In this document: positions 44,931 through 55,800 of the stretch, one piece after another | How positions within the stretch are numbered: position 1 is the stretch's first letter | Layout of the letters: every line of letters begins with the position of its first letter | Source: Clostridiaceae bacterium 14S0207 | Lineage (GTDB): Bacteria > Bacillota > Clostridia > Clostridiales > Clostridiaceae | Direction: 5' to 3' | DNA length: 64,000 bases | Assembly: GCA_003288255.1 (NCBI GenBank) | Contig: CP026600.1 | Coordinates: 682,001-746,000, forward strand | Notes under the pieces: generated by a model | Seen by the model: the letters and a program-made list of their open reading frames with translations, nothing else | What the model was told of the DNA's origin: nothing | The model's database searches: none | Program-made: the position numbers and the translations under genes

Positions 44931-45698
44931 ATGGAGAATATATTAAGAGTTGAAAAAATAGAAAAATATTACGGAAATAAAGATAATATAACAAAGGCAA
45001 TTGATAATATTAGTTTTAATGTTAATAAAGGCGAGTTTGTTGGAATAATGGGACCTTCAGGAAGTGGAAAATCAACATTACTTAATTGTATTTCAACTAT
45101 AGATAAAATTACAACAGGTAATATAGTTATAAATGATAAAGATATTACAAAATTAAAGTCAAAAGGTTTAGAAAAGTTTAGAAGGGAAGAATTGGGGTTT
45201 ATCTTTCAAGATTTTAATTTATTAGATACTTTAACAGCTTATGAAAATATAGCATTAGCATTAACTATCCAAGGAAAAAATCCTAAAGAAATAGATAAGT
45301 TAATAAAAAAGGTTGCTTCTAACCTTGAGATAACACAAGTTTTAAATAAATATCCATATCAAATGTCAGGTGGACAAAAACAAAGAATAGCTTCAGCAAG
45401 GGCAATTATCGGAAATCCATCATTAATATTAGCAGATGAACCAACAGGCGCACTAGATTCAAAGAGTGCAAGGTTACTTTTAGAATCCTTTGAAAAATTG
45501 AATTCAGAATTAGAAGCTACAATACTAATGGTAACTCATGATGCTTTTACAGCAAGTTATGCACACAGAATTTTGTTTATAAAAGATGGGAAGATTTTTA
45601 ATGAATTAATAAGAGGAAATGATTCAAGAAAAGAGTTTTTCAATAGAATTATGGAAGTGGTAGCTCTTCTTGGAGGTGATGCTGGAGATGTATTTTAA
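44931..45698 (+). CDS. BceA-like ABC transporter ATP-binding protein
   Basis: 255 residues from ATG 44931, after AAAGGAGGAC; an in-frame ATG at 44898 lies before this site. Walker A GIMGPSGSGKSTLLNCI, Q-loop FIFQDFNLLDTL, signature YQMSGGQKQRIASARAI, Walker B LILADEPTGALDS, and switch histidine MVTHDAFTASYA. Overlaps the permease gene by 11 bases. It powers removal of peptide antibiotics from their lipid targets and signalling to BceS. Confidence 0.95.
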   Translation: MENILRVEKIEKYYGNKDNITKAIDNISFNVNKGEFVGIMGPSGSGKSTLLNCISTIDKITTGNIVINDKDITKLKSKGLEKFRREELGFIFQDFNLLDTLTAYENIALALTIQGKNPKEIDKLIKKVASNLEITQVLNKYPYQMSGGQKQRIASARAIIGNPSLILADEPTGALDSKSARLLLESFEKLNSELEATILMVTHDAFTASYAHRILFIKDGKIFNELIRGNDSRKEFFNRIMEVVALLGGDAGDVF

Positions 45699-47670
45699 AA
45701 TAGCACTTAATAATGTAAAAAAGAGTTTTAAAGATTATACAATATATTTCTTAACCCTTACTTTTGCAGTTTGTATATTTTATAGCTTTAATTCTATAGG
45801 AACTCAACAAGCTATGTTAGATATGAGTAAAAGTCAAGCTAAATATATAGAGCTTATGGAGAAACTTACATCATATGTATCAGTTTTTGTTTCTATAATA
45901 TTAGGTGGGTTAATTATATATGCAAATAACTTTTTAATAAAAAAAAGAAAGAAAGAATTAGGAACATATATGGTGTTAGGAATGGGAAAAAATAAAATAG
46001 CTAGAATATTATTTTTAGAAACATTCTTAATAGGAATTATATCATTAATTGTAGGTTTAGCATTAGGTATAATTTTGGCACAAGGTCTTTCGATTTTTAC
46101 AGCGAAGTTATTCGAAGTTGCAATGAATGAATATAAATTTTTAATATCTATAAAAGCTATAGGAAAGACAACTTTATATTTTGGAATAATGTTTTTATTA
46201 GTAATGATATTTAATACAATTAATATTTCAAAATATAAGTTAATAGATATGTTAAATGCATCTAAGAAGAATGAAAAATTAAAACTTAGAAATACTGTGA
46301 TTTCTAGTATAGTATTTATTATTGGAATAGCAACTTTAGTATCAGCATATTACCTAATTAATAAAAGTGGATTAAATCCTACGGATAATAGATTTTTTAT
46401 ATCAATTATATTAGGATGTTTAGGAACATTTTTATTTTTCTTCGGATTTGCAGGAACTATTTTTAATATTATACAAAAGAATAAGAGTATATATTTAAAG
46501 AATTTAAATATCTTTATTACAAGACAAATAAGTAGCAAAATAAATACTAATTTTATATCAATGACAGCAATATGTCTTATGTTGTTTTTAACAATTTGTA
46601 CATTATCTACTGGATTGAGTTTAAAAAATGCATTGGAACAAGGATTAAAAAATACTACACCTTTTGATGCAGGAATAAAAATTTATGGGGGGCAAGAACC
46701 AGAAGAGATAATTAAAAAGATGGGATTAAAACTTAATCAATCTGAAAGATATGTTTCTTATAAAGATTATAAAATTAAATATGATATAGAAAAATTAATG
46801 TTAAAATATGCAGATCAAGATACTAAAAAATCTATTTCAATGATGGCTTGGCATGGTATAGATGCCATTAAAATATCTGATTATAATAAAATACAAGAAT
46901 TAAAAGGAAAGCATCCTGTAAATTTAAAGGATAATGAAGTCTTAATAGCATCAAATTTTGAACCACTAAAAGCTAATGTTAAAAAAATTTTACAAAATAC
47001 ACATACAATAAATATAGAAAATAAAATCTATAATATAAAAAATAGAGAAGCTATAATGGAAAGTTTCTCAAATACAGGAATATCTAATAATTTTTTTACA
47101 ATTATAGTAGAGGATAAATTATTAGATGGAAAAGAAAGCGAAAGTTCAAATATAAATATAAACTATGTAGGTGATAATAAAGAAACATCTGAAAAAAGAA
47201 TAAGAAATACATTTATAAAAGTTAGAGAAACAAAGCATGATTTTGATGTAACAGCATATACAAGGCAACAATTATATGCGGAGAGCAAAGGAAGTACTAC
47301 TTTAATATTATATATTATAATATATCTTGGTATTATCTTTTTAATAGCTAGTGCGGCGGTACTTGCATTACAGCAATTAACTGACGCTAGTGATAGTGTA
47401 GAAAGATATAATGCTCTTAAAAAAATAGGTGCTAGTAAGAAGATGATTAACAAAACAATTTTTATTCAAACATTAATATATTTTATGATACCACTTGGTT
47501 TAGCTTTAGTTCACTCATTAGTGGGAATACATCAAGTTACCCAGTTTTTGGGTCTATATGGTAGTCCTAATATAGGTGTAACTTCAATAATAACTGTATG
47601 TTTACTATGTATAGTTTATGGAGGATATTTTTATGCCACATATACTGGATATAAAAATATAGTAAAATAA
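45688..47670 (+). CDS. BceB-like ABC transporter permease (FtsX-type)
   Basis: 660 residues. I start at ATG 45688 (MYFKIALNNVKKSFKDYTIY), nine bases after GGAGG within bceA. About ten transmembrane helices. FtsX domain IVSVFVSIILGG-like helices and RKKELGTYMVLGMGKNKIAR near the N-terminus, then a large extracellular domain (about residues 310-520) between helices 7 and 8, and a second FtsX region (ERYNALKKIGASKKMINKTI). The loop binds the antibiotic-lipid complex. With the kinase it forms the sensory complex for bacitracin/lantibiotic-type peptides; exact specificity unknown. Confidence 0.93.
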   Translation: MYFKIALNNVKKSFKDYTIYFLTLTFAVCIFYSFNSIGTQQAMLDMSKSQAKYIELMEKLTSYVSVFVSIILGGLIIYANNFLIKKRKKELGTYMVLGMGKNKIARILFLETFLIGIISLIVGLALGIILAQGLSIFTAKLFEVAMNEYKFLISIKAIGKTTLYFGIMFLLVMIFNTINISKYKLIDMLNASKKNEKLKLRNTVISSIVFIIGIATLVSAYYLINKSGLNPTDNRFFISIILGCLGTFLFFFGFAGTIFNIIQKNKSIYLKNLNIFITRQISSKINTNFISMTAICLMLFLTICTLSTGLSLKNALEQGLKNTTPFDAGIKIYGGQEPEEIIKKMGLKLNQSERYVSYKDYKIKYDIEKLMLKYADQDTKKSISMMAWHGIDAIKISDYNKIQELKGKHPVNLKDNEVLIASNFEPLKANVKKILQNTHTINIENKIYNIKNREAIMESFSNTGISNNFFTIIVEDKLLDGKESESSNININYVGDNKETSEKRIRNTFIKVRETKHDFDVTAYTRQQLYAESKGSTTLILYIIIYLGIIFLIASAAVLALQQLTDASDSVERYNALKKIGASKKMINKTIFIQTLIYFMIPLGLALVHSLVGIHQVTQFLGLYGSPNIGVTSIITVCLLCIVYGGYFYATYTGYKNIVK

Positions 47671-47741
47671 AGTATAATTTATAATAAAAAATAGTTGAAA
47701 AGTTTATTAAGTATTGATATAATACTTTTTTAAAGAAAAAA

Positions 47742-47770
47742 GGGCTGTCTCGTTTGAGATAGCCCATTTA
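47742..47770. terminator. Terminator between converging bceB and sod genes
   Basis: GGGCTGTCTC / GAGATAGCCC (one G-T pair), 4-nt loop. On the minus strand a T run follows, so it ends sod; on the plus strand the tail ATTTAGTTTT can end bceAB. Confidence 0.85.
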
Positions 47771-47780
47771 GTTTTAAAAT

Positions 47781-48428
47781 TTATATACTACTATAATATT
47801 CATCACATTTACACCAATTAATTACTTTAAAGAAATTAGTTATATATTCAGGACGTCTATTTTGATATTGAAGATAATAAGCATGTTCCCAAAGATCCAT
47901 AGTTAAAATAGGAATATTACCTTGTGAAATTGGAGAATCTTGATTGCTTGTAGATACTATAGATAATTTACCATTAGTGTCACTTATAAGCCAGGTCCAT
48001 CCAGAACCAAATGTACTTATTCCTTTTTGAGTGAAAGCATCGGTAAAAGCAGCCATAGATCCAAAGTCTCTTGTAATGGCCTTAGATAATTTGCTGTTAG
48101 GATTTAATTCTCCATTACCTAGGATACTCCAGTAGAACTCGTGGTTAAAAACACCACCACCATTGTTTATAACATCCTTTTTTATATCTTCAGGTAAAGA
48201 ATTTAAATTTGAAAGTAAATCAAACACTCCTTTTTGAAAAAGTTCAGGATGTTTTGATACAGCGATATTTAATTTATCTACATATGCTTGTTGATGCTTA
48301 TCATGATGAATGGTTACAGTTTCAGTATCAATAGAGGGCGTTAAAGCATTATAAGCATAAGGAAGAGGGGTTAAAACATATGCGGTTCTAGATGAACAGC
48401 TATTGTTATTAGAAAAATTTAGATTCAT
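47781..48428 (-). CDS. sod: Superoxide dismutase, Fe/Mn family
   Basis: 215 residues; start chosen at 48428, after GGAGGAATTAAAT (an upstream ATG at 48443 overlaps that site). Metal ligands: His in TVTIHHDKHQQAYVDKL, His in GGGVFNHEFYWSILGNG, Asp and His in LTMDLWEHAYYLQYQNRRPE. FGSGWTWLIS is the second signature. It dismutates superoxide in the cytoplasm; in an anaerobe it protects during air exposure. A 20-residue Asn/Ser-rich N-terminal extension precedes YVLTPLPYAYNAL. Metal (Fe or Mn) not decidable. Confidence 0.95.
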   Translation of the reverse strand: MNLNFSNNNSCSSRTAYVLTPLPYAYNALTPSIDTETVTIHHDKHQQAYVDKLNIAVSKHPELFQKGVFDLLSNLNSLPEDIKKDVINNGGGVFNHEFYWSILGNGELNPNSKLSKAITRDFGSMAAFTDAFTQKGISTFGSGWTWLISDTNGKLSIVSTSNQDSPISQGNIPILTMDLWEHAYYLQYQNRRPEYITNFFKVINWCKCDEYYSSI

Positions 48429-48640
48429 ATTTAATTCCTCCATTAAAATTATTAATGTATAAACTTAATATGTGCAGTAGATGATAAATTATAATAGTTA
48501 TTTTAAAACTAAAAAATTAAAAGATTTTTTCATTAAAATTAAAGTAAAAAAATATATTTATTTGTTGAAAATGTATTTTACTAAAAATTAAAAGTGTGCA
48601 ATAATATAATGTATGTTTATTAGTTAGCGAGGTAGATAAG

Positions 48641-50146
48641 ATGAAAATAGGATTTGATCATGAAAAGTATCTAGAGGAACAATCAAAATATATTTTGGAA
48701 AGAGTAAATAATTATGATAAGTTGTATTTAGAATTTGGAGGAAAACTTTTATTTGACCTTCATGCCAAAAGAGTTTTACCAGGATTTGATGAAAATGCAA
48801 AAATCAAGTTATTACACAAATTAAGAGAAAAAGTTGAAATAATTATTTGTGTATATGCAGGTGATATTGAAAGAAATAAAATAAGAGGCGATTTTGGAAT
48901 TACATATGATGTAGATGTTTTAAGACTAATTGACGATTTAAGAAGCTATGATTTAGAAGTAAATAGTGTTGTAATCACAAGATATAGTGGACAGCCAGCA
49001 ACAACTGTATTTATAAACAAACTTGAGCGTAGAGGTATAAAGGTTTATAAACATGAATCAACTAAAGGATATCCTACTGATGTAGATACAATCGTAAGTG
49101 ATGAAGGATATGGTAAAAATCCATACATAGAAACAACTAAACCAATAGTTGTTGTAACAGCTCCAGGTCCAGGAAGCGGAAAACTTGCTACTTGTCTTAA
49201 TCAACTTTATCATGAATATAAACAAGGTAAGGTAGCAGGGTATTCAAAATTTGAAACTTTTCCAGTATGGAATGTTCCACTAAAACATCCATTAAATATA
49301 GCATATGAGGCTGCTACAGCAGATCTTAAAGATGTTAACATGATAGATTCATTCCATTTTGATGCTTATGGAGAAGTTGCAGTAAACTACAATCGTGATC
49401 TTGAAATGTTCCCAGTAATAAAGAGAATTATAGAAAAAATTACTGGAAAAGAAATATACAAATCACCAACAGACATGGGTGTTAATAGAGTTGGATTTGG
49501 TATTATAGATGATGAAGTTGTTAAAGAAGCATCTAAACAAGAAATAATAAGAAGATACTTTAAAACAAGTTGTGAGTATAAAAAAGGTTATGTAGATAAG
49601 GAAACTTTTGAAAGAGTAAAACTTATTATGGAAGGACTTAACCTAAAACAGGAAGATAGAAAAGTTGTTGCTCCTGCGAGAGATTACTCACATAAATTAA
49701 AAGAAATGGGCAATAAAAATGAAATATGTCCAGTAGTGGCTATAGAACTTCATGATGGTACAATATTAACTGGTAAGAGTTCACAATTAATGGATTCTAC
49801 AGCGGCAGCACTTTTAAATGCTGTAAAATACTTTGCTAATATATCTGACGAAATTCATCTAATATCTCCAGTTATACTAGAACCGATTACAAATTTAAAG
49901 TCAAAAACATTAGGTAATAAGATGGTCGCTCTAACTTGTGAAGAAATCTTAATGGCTCTTAGTATATGTGCAGCTACAAATCCGATTGCACAAGTAGCAC
50001 TTGAAAAATTACCAATGTTAAACGGATGTCAAGCTCATTCAACTACAATTTTAACTACAAATGATGAGCAAACATTTAGAAAACTTGGTATAGATGTAAC
50101 ATGTGATGCAGAATTTCCATCACAAAGTCTTTACTACAATGCTTAA
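48641..50146 (+). CDS. DUF1846-family protein
   Basis: 501 residues, full length for DUF1846: [80 protein letters not shown] (P-loop-like glycine stretch), [40 protein letters not shown] and the C-terminal [20 protein letters not shown]. The family is highly conserved in Firmicutes and Actinobacteria; its biochemical role is not established. Ribosome site GCGAGGTAG is moderate. Monocistronic. Confidence 0.93.
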   Translation: MKIGFDHEKYLEEQSKYILERVNNYDKLYLEFGGKLLFDLHAKRVLPGFDENAKIKLLHKLREKVEIIICVYAGDIERNKIRGDFGITYDVDVLRLIDDLRSYDLEVNSVVITRYSGQPATTVFINKLERRGIKVYKHESTKGYPTDVDTIVSDEGYGKNPYIETTKPIVVVTAPGPGSGKLATCLNQLYHEYKQGKVAGYSKFETFPVWNVPLKHPLNIAYEAATADLKDVNMIDSFHFDAYGEVAVNYNRDLEMFPVIKRIIEKITGKEIYKSPTDMGVNRVGFGIIDDEVVKEASKQEIIRRYFKTSCEYKKGYVDKETFERVKLIMEGLNLKQEDRKVVAPARDYSHKLKEMGNKNEICPVVAIELHDGTILTGKSSQLMDSTAAALLNAVKYFANISDEIHLISPVILEPITNLKSKTLGNKMVALTCEEILMALSICAATNPIAQVALEKLPMLNGCQAHSTTILTTNDEQTFRKLGIDVTCDAEFPSQSLYYNA

Positions 50147-50175
50147 TTAATATAAAGAATAGATAAATAATATAC

Positions 50176-50215
50176 AAACCGATTACTACAACATGTAATA
50201 ATCGGTTTTTTTGTA
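50176..50215 (+). terminator. Intrinsic terminator
   Basis: AAACCGATTA and TAATCGGTTT stem, extended by TA/TA near the loop, followed by TTTTTG. Confidence 0.88.
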
Positions 50216-50389
50216 TAAAAAGTTATATTAATTATATATGAAAGGTGTTTTTTTTGAAAAATATTATTTTAAATAGATAAGTGATTAAAAACCTAAAAAA
50301 TAATGCTGAATAGGTACTAAATTTAAAATAATTTGTTGAAAATTAATATTATGAATGTTACAATAAAAACGATAATTTAATAAGATGTA

Positions 50390-50590
50390 TGTTTAGGTTA
50401 TAAAAAATTAAAAGGGAAAGTGGTTAAATTCCACTACAGCCCCCGCTACTGTGAAAGTGGACGAACTTCTTGAAAATACCACTGTGAAAATGGGAAGGTA
50501 AGAAGGGAGAATGATACTTAAGTCAGGAGACCTGCCTAAACAGGTAGAAGTGATCCTTCGGAGGGAAGGAAATAGTCGTTTGAATAAAAG
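50390..50590 (+). promoter_or_regulatory. Cobalamin riboswitch
   Basis: Core features in order: AGGGAAAGTGGTTAAATTCC with its CCACT partner, the conserved ACAGCCCCCGCTACTGTGAA (about 50436-50455), variable arms, and the B12 box AAGTCAGGAGACCTGCC at 50520-50536, followed by a closing stem. It is followed by an intrinsic terminator at 50631-50665, so ligand binding most likely stops transcription into the surface-protein/ECF operon. Exact 5' and 3' limits are approximate. Confidence 0.95.
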
Positions 50591-50630
50591 AAAGCTTATA
50601 ATAACATATTTTGGCTTAATTCAGATTTTG

Positions 50631-50668
50631 AAATTCCCTATTTAAAATGGGAATTTTTTTATTTTAGT
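50631..50668 (+). terminator. Riboswitch-controlled terminator
   Basis: AAATTCCC / GGGAATTT stem with a 10-nt loop, then TTTTATTTT. It lies about 40 bases after the aptamer and 165 bases before the first gene. Confidence 0.85.
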
Positions 50669-50833
50669 ATAAATATTTTATAAAAAAATATATTGAAATT
50701 TCAAAAAATATTGAGAATTTACTTAAAATCACAAAAAACATGTATTTTTAATGTGATTTATTTTAAGAACCTTAATTTGAAAGTTAATAATTTTCAAATT
50801 AATAATTAAAATATATAAACTAAGGAGGCAAAG

Positions 50834-52825
50834 ATGAAGAAAAAAAGAGTTGGTATAATTATAGTTATTCTTTTAGTTGTGGTTGGAGGATTATGGATAT
50901 ATCAAAATGCTAAAAAAGATGTAGCAACCAATGGACTTGAAAATCAAAGTAAAAAAATTAATGATTCTAAGAAAAAAGAAAAAGATGTTAAGGATCAAGA
51001 GAAAGATATAAAGCCAAAATCTTTGTATGAGAAGGAATCTAAAGATAAAGGAGAAAAAAAGGTTAAAGAATCATTAGAACAAAACTCTAAAGATCAGAAC
51101 ATTAAATCTGATGATACTTTATTATCTAAAAATATCAATAAAGGTAAGAATGAAATAAACATAAAAAGTATTGCAAAAAAACAAAATAATAGTTATCAAT
51201 TAAATAAAGACAAGCTAGTTGAAAATAAGATAAATAAATCTAAATACAAAAATAATAATAAAAATTATATACAGAAGGAAAAGAATAAACCAAAAGAAGA
51301 AAGTAAGAAAAGAGATAAGGATAAGGAAAAAGACAAGGAAAAAGAAGAAAGTAAGAAAAAAGATAAGGATAAGGAAAAAGACAAGGAAAAAGAAGAAAGT
51401 AAAGAAAAAGATAAGGATAAGGAAAAAGACAAGGAAAAAGAAGAAAGTAAGAAAAAAGATAAGGATAAGGAAAAAGACAAAGAAAAAGAAGAAAGTAAGA
51501 AAAAAGATAAGGATAAGGAAAAAGACAAAGAAAAAGAAGAAAGTAAGAAAAAAGATAAGGATAAGGAAAAAGACAAAGAAAAAGAAGAAAGTAAAGAAAA
51601 AGATAAAGACAAGCAAGAAAATAAAGAAGAGGTAGGGCAAGAAGTTGATGTAGATACGCTTATTGAAGAAACAGTAGAAAGTATTAAAAGTAGTAACGAA
51701 TTTAGTGAATGGGATATAATAACTTTAAAAGTATTAAGAGCTGATAAGGTTTTAAATGAAATAGAAGATAAAAAACAAGATATATTAAATAATGTTTATA
51801 ATGATCTTAGATCACAAGGAAATAATTATAGTCTTTTAAATTATGTTAAATCTACTTTGGTTATTCTTTCATGTGATGAAAACCCTTATAAATTTCATGG
51901 AATAAACCTTGTTGAAAAACTTAGAGACATGGTTAATAAAAAAGATAAACATATTAATGCCGAGCTATGGGGAGTGTTAACTCTAGAAATTTTAGAAGAA
52001 GATTATAATAAGCAGGATGTTATAGATTATTTAATAAAAGAGCAGAAAGAAGATGGGGGATTTGCATTATTAAAAGGAATGCATACAAGTGAGGAACTTC
52101 CGGATTTAACTGCTATGGCTATATGTGCTTTAGATATTGCTGGTAAGGATTCAAGTGATTTAATAATGATTAAAGGAGATCAATTTTTAAAAAAATCATT
52201 AGCTAGATTAGACCAGTATAAAAATGAACAAACTTCAGAGAGTTTAGCTCAGATTTTAATGGCTTCAGTATGTTTGAATAATGACATAAATGAGTATAAA
52301 GTAAATAATAAAAATATTTTACAAAATATTATGGACTATAAGCATCCAAGTGGATATTTTAAACATGTTTTAGAAGAAGATGAAGGAAATAGAATGGCAA
52401 CTCAACAGATTCTAATGGCTTTAGGATTTAAAAAATATGGGACTAATGCTTATAAAAATTTAAGACCTTCAAATCATTTACCTAAACCTGATGTTGATGA
52501 AAAAGACAAGACTGAAAATAAGGAAGATAAAACTGAAAATAAGGAAGATAAAACCCAAAAAATAGAAATAAAAATTGATTATATAAAAGCTACTATAGAT
52601 AAAAATAATGGTGGAGAAGTGATTTTTGAAAATGCAAAGGAATTTGAAAAAATTAGTTTAATTATTTTTGACGTTCATGACAATATTGCTTATATTAATG
52701 ATTTAAAATTAGGTTCTAAGGATGATAGATTAAAATTTAACTTAGATAAAGGAAAATATAGAGGGATTATTAAGCTACAAGGTGGAAGTAAAGTTAATAT
52801 TCCTACATTTGAAATAGACAAATAA
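50834..52825 (+). CDS. Membrane-anchored surface protein: charged tandem-repeat stalk plus alpha/alpha-toroid (transcobalamin alpha-domain-like)
   Basis: 663 residues; ribosome site TAAGGAGGC. N-terminal helix (RVGIIIVILLVVVGGLWIY) anchors the protein. Residues about 25-155 are Lys/Asp/Ser-rich, followed by six 16-residue repeats EESKKKDKDKEKDKEK and a partial seventh (residues 155-260). Then comes an all-helical domain (about 272-555) with toroid-type features: KEQKEDGGFALLKGMHTSEE, LPDLTAMAICALDIAG, TSESLAQILMASVCLNND, RMATQQILMALGFKKYG. The DLTAMAICAL helix resembles the D-T-A/G-A-M-A helices of intrinsic factor and transcobalamin. A short TENKED repeat linker and a C-terminal beta domain (about 580-663) end it. 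First gene under the B12 riboswitch. Confidence 0.8.
   Translation: MKKKRVGIIIVILLVVVGGLWIYQNAKKDVATNGLENQSKKINDSKKKEKDVKDQEKDIKPKSLYEKESKDKGEKKVKESLEQNSKDQNIKSDDTLLSKNINKGKNEINIKSIAKKQNNSYQLNKDKLVENKINKSKYKNNNKNYIQKEKNKPKEESKKRDKDKEKDKEKEESKKKDKDKEKDKEKEESKEKDKDKEKDKEKEESKKKDKDKEKDKEKEESKKKDKDKEKDKEKEESKKKDKDKEKDKEKEESKEKDKDKQENKEEVGQEVDVDTLIEETVESIKSSNEFSEWDIITLKVLRADKVLNEIEDKKQDILNNVYNDLRSQGNNYSLLNYVKSTLVILSCDENPYKFHGINLVEKLRDMVNKKDKHINAELWGVLTLEILEEDYNKQDVIDYLIKEQKEDGGFALLKGMHTSEELPDLTAMAICALDIAGKDSSDLIMIKGDQFLKKSLARLDQYKNEQTSESLAQILMASVCLNNDINEYKVNNKNILQNIMDYKHPSGYFKHVLEEDEGNRMATQQILMALGFKKYGTNAYKNLRPSNHLPKPDVDEKDKTENKEDKTENKEDKTQKIEIKIDYIKATIDKNNGGEVIFENAKEFEKISLIIFDVHDNIAYINDLKLGSKDDRLKFNLDKGKYRGIIKLQGGSKVNIPTFEIDK
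51296..51613 (+). repeat. 48-bp tandem repeat within coding sequence
   Basis: Copies begin at 51296, 51344, 51392, 51440, 51488 and 51536, with a partial copy at 51584. Each encodes EESK-x-KDKDKEKDKEK; copies differ at a few bases (for example GACAAGGAA/GACAAAGAA and AAGAAA/AAAGAA). Nearly pure purine on the coding strand. Copy number is likely to vary between strains. Confidence 0.92.
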
Positions 52826-52875
52826 TTAATTTTAGAATAATACAAATATAATTTTATAAATGAGAAGGAGAAGTT

Positions 52876-55800
52876 ATGAATAGACAAAAACAAAGAATAT
52901 TAGCAATATTTTTAGTATTTACTATGGTTTTTATAAATATTTTTAGTAGTATTTCTATAGTTAACGTTTTTGCAACGGAAAAAGATACAAATGAATTATT
53001 AGAGAGTGAGATTAAGGAATGTAGAAAAAATTTAGATATGAATGAACAAGGTAAATTTAGATACCACAATACAATCGCTCTTGGATTGAGGAGGGCAGGG
53101 GTTATACCTTGTGACATAGAAAAAAACTATGATATTTATACTAATGGAGATTTTTATAATTTTACAAGGAATATAATAGGAATTATAGCATCAGGTAACA
53201 ACCCTAAAAACTATAAAAATATAAATTATGTATCTAAGACACTTAAAGAAATAAAGGATATTTACAATTGTGAAGAACCAGAGCATCTTGTTAAGGCAAT
53301 ACTAGCTTTAGATATGGCTGAAGCTAAATATGATGAAGAAAGAGCTATAAGAAAATTAATTAATATGTTAAATGATGAAGATGGTAAGTTGGTATTTAAA
53401 TTTACAAAATCAGAACAAGATGAATATGATAATTGGGAGGATGTGGTCAAACTTGATGTAGGAGCTACTGCACTATCTTTAGTAGTACTAGCTAATCATA
53501 GAGAAATATCCGGTGTAGAAAAAGCTATACAAGGAATAAAAAATTATTTTAAAGATAACCAAAATAAAAAAACAGGATTTATCCAAGATTTTTGTTTTGG
53601 TGATCAGAAAGATAGTACTGTAGTTACTTCTAGATTGATACAGGGCCTAGTGGCACTTGGTGAAAATCCATTAAAATCAACAGAATGGAATGTCAATGGG
53701 AAAAATTTATTAGAAATACTATTATCAGCAAAAACAAAAAAGGGATTTAAGGCTAATAGTAAAGAATCAGGAGATGGAGCGGAAATAAATACTAAAGAGG
53801 TCCTTGTTGCACTTACAGACCTAAAAGAAGATAATTCAGGATATTTAACTTTGAAATATACATCAAAATTAGAACCTTTTAAGATAGAACTTGGTGATAT
53901 TTTAAAAGAAATAACTGTAGGAGATAGTTTTCAGGTAGAGCCTAAAATTTTTAATAAGGACAATCTTCTTATAAAAGATGAAGAGCTAGGTTGGGAAATT
54001 TCAAATGATAATATAGTACATCTAGGAAATGGAAAATTTCAATCTAAAAAAGTAGGAATAACAAATGTTAAAGTCTATGTTAAATCTAATAAAGATATTA
54101 GTGAAACTTTTACAATTAATATAAATAAAAATTGTGGATTAAATGAAAAACAAAAAGAAATAATTAATAAAGAAATAGATATTTTGAAAAAACACTTTGA
54201 GGCATATGGATCTTATGAATTTTTAGCATCACCGGCTGCTAATATAGCTAATGTTGATAAGAAAATCATTGAAAATAAAATTTATGAATACCAAAGCTTA
54301 GAATCAGTATTTAACTTATCAAGAAGTATAATTGCGTTAATAGGTGCCGATCTAAATCCAAGAAATTTTAAAGGTGTTAATTGTGTTGATGAGTTAATAA
54401 AATATCAGATGTCAATTGGAGATAGTAAGGGACAGTTTATAAACACTTATAGTAGTGATAAAGATAGGGCGGATATTTTATCATATTGTATTTTAGCTTT
54501 AGATATGGCAGGAGCTAAATATGATAATGAATCGGCAGTTAAAGCTCTAGTAAAATTAGTGAATAATGAAGAATATAAGAAGGTTATAGGATATGAAGAA
54601 GCAAGAGTAGAGGGGATTATATTAACAGCTCTAGCTAATTATAAAGATGTAGATGGGGTAAAGGATGCTATTAATAAACTTATAACTTTTTTAAAGCAAA
54701 AACAGAATGAAGATGGGGGATTTAATTTAGGCAATGGATATTTTAAAAATAATCCTGTTGCTACAAGTAGTGTAATTCAAGGACTTATATTAAATAGAAT
54801 AAATCCATTAACATCTACAGAATGGATCAAAAACAATAAAACAATGTTAGATTCCTTGATGATGTCTAAGTATTCTAATGACGATAAGCCAATTAACTGG
54901 GGATTTTCTAAAAGTGATGAGAAATTAGGATTAGATTATAAATCAACTTATTATGTATTCGCTGCATTAACTGACTTAGTTGAAAATGAATCTATGTTTA
55001 ATAGATTAAAAAAGGATACACCTACTATAAATTTAGGTGAAGCTAGTGATATAAAAATTAATTCTATACAAAAGGATAAACTTCTAATTGGGGATCAACT
55101 TGCATTGAAAGCCAATGTATATGATAAAAATAAAAATTTATTAATTAATAGTAATATTGTTTGGGAGAGTTCCGATAATTCTAAAGCAACAGTTCAAGAT
55201 GGATTAGTTAAAGTGCTTGGAGCTGGTACGGTTAATATTATAGCTAAGGTCAATACTTCAAGTGAAGGAATCAAAGATAGTATACAGCTAAATTTATTTA
55301 AAAATGAAGTTAAAAAAATTAATATTATACCTGAAAAATCACGATTAAGAGTAGGGGAGAAAGTATCTGTAACTAGTGAAGTTATAAATACCTTAGATGA
55401 AGTTCAAAGTGGAAAAGTAGTTAACTGGGAAAGTAGTAATGAAAAAGTAGTAAAAGTTTATAATGGACAAAATGAAATTGAAGGTATAGCACCAGGAAAA
55501 GCAGAAATTATAGCAACTGTAGATGGAGAAAAAGTAAGACAAGCTATTGAAATAGTTGTAGTTGATCAACACAGTTGTGATATTAAAGTAAGAATTGAGG
55601 GACTAAATAAAACTTTATATGATGAAGTTTTAAATTATAATTTTGATACAGAAACAACACCGTTAGAAATTCTAAGACAGGCTGTTGGAGAAAAAAATAT
55701 TGAAGGAAAAAAACAATTAGGTATAGGATATTTTATAACTTCAATATTAGGAGAAAGTCAAAAACCTGAAGCGGGTTGGTGTTATTATGTAGTTAGAAAT

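Noticed and set aside
51296-51613. CRISPR-like regular repeats
   Set aside because: Units are contiguous 48-bp tandem copies inside a reading frame, without unique spacers and without cas genes.
51215-51640. Open frames of 115-141 codons on the minus strand opposite the charged repeats
   Set aside because: Products are Phe/Leu/Ser-only low complexity, the mirror of the Lys/Glu repeat; no ribosome site.
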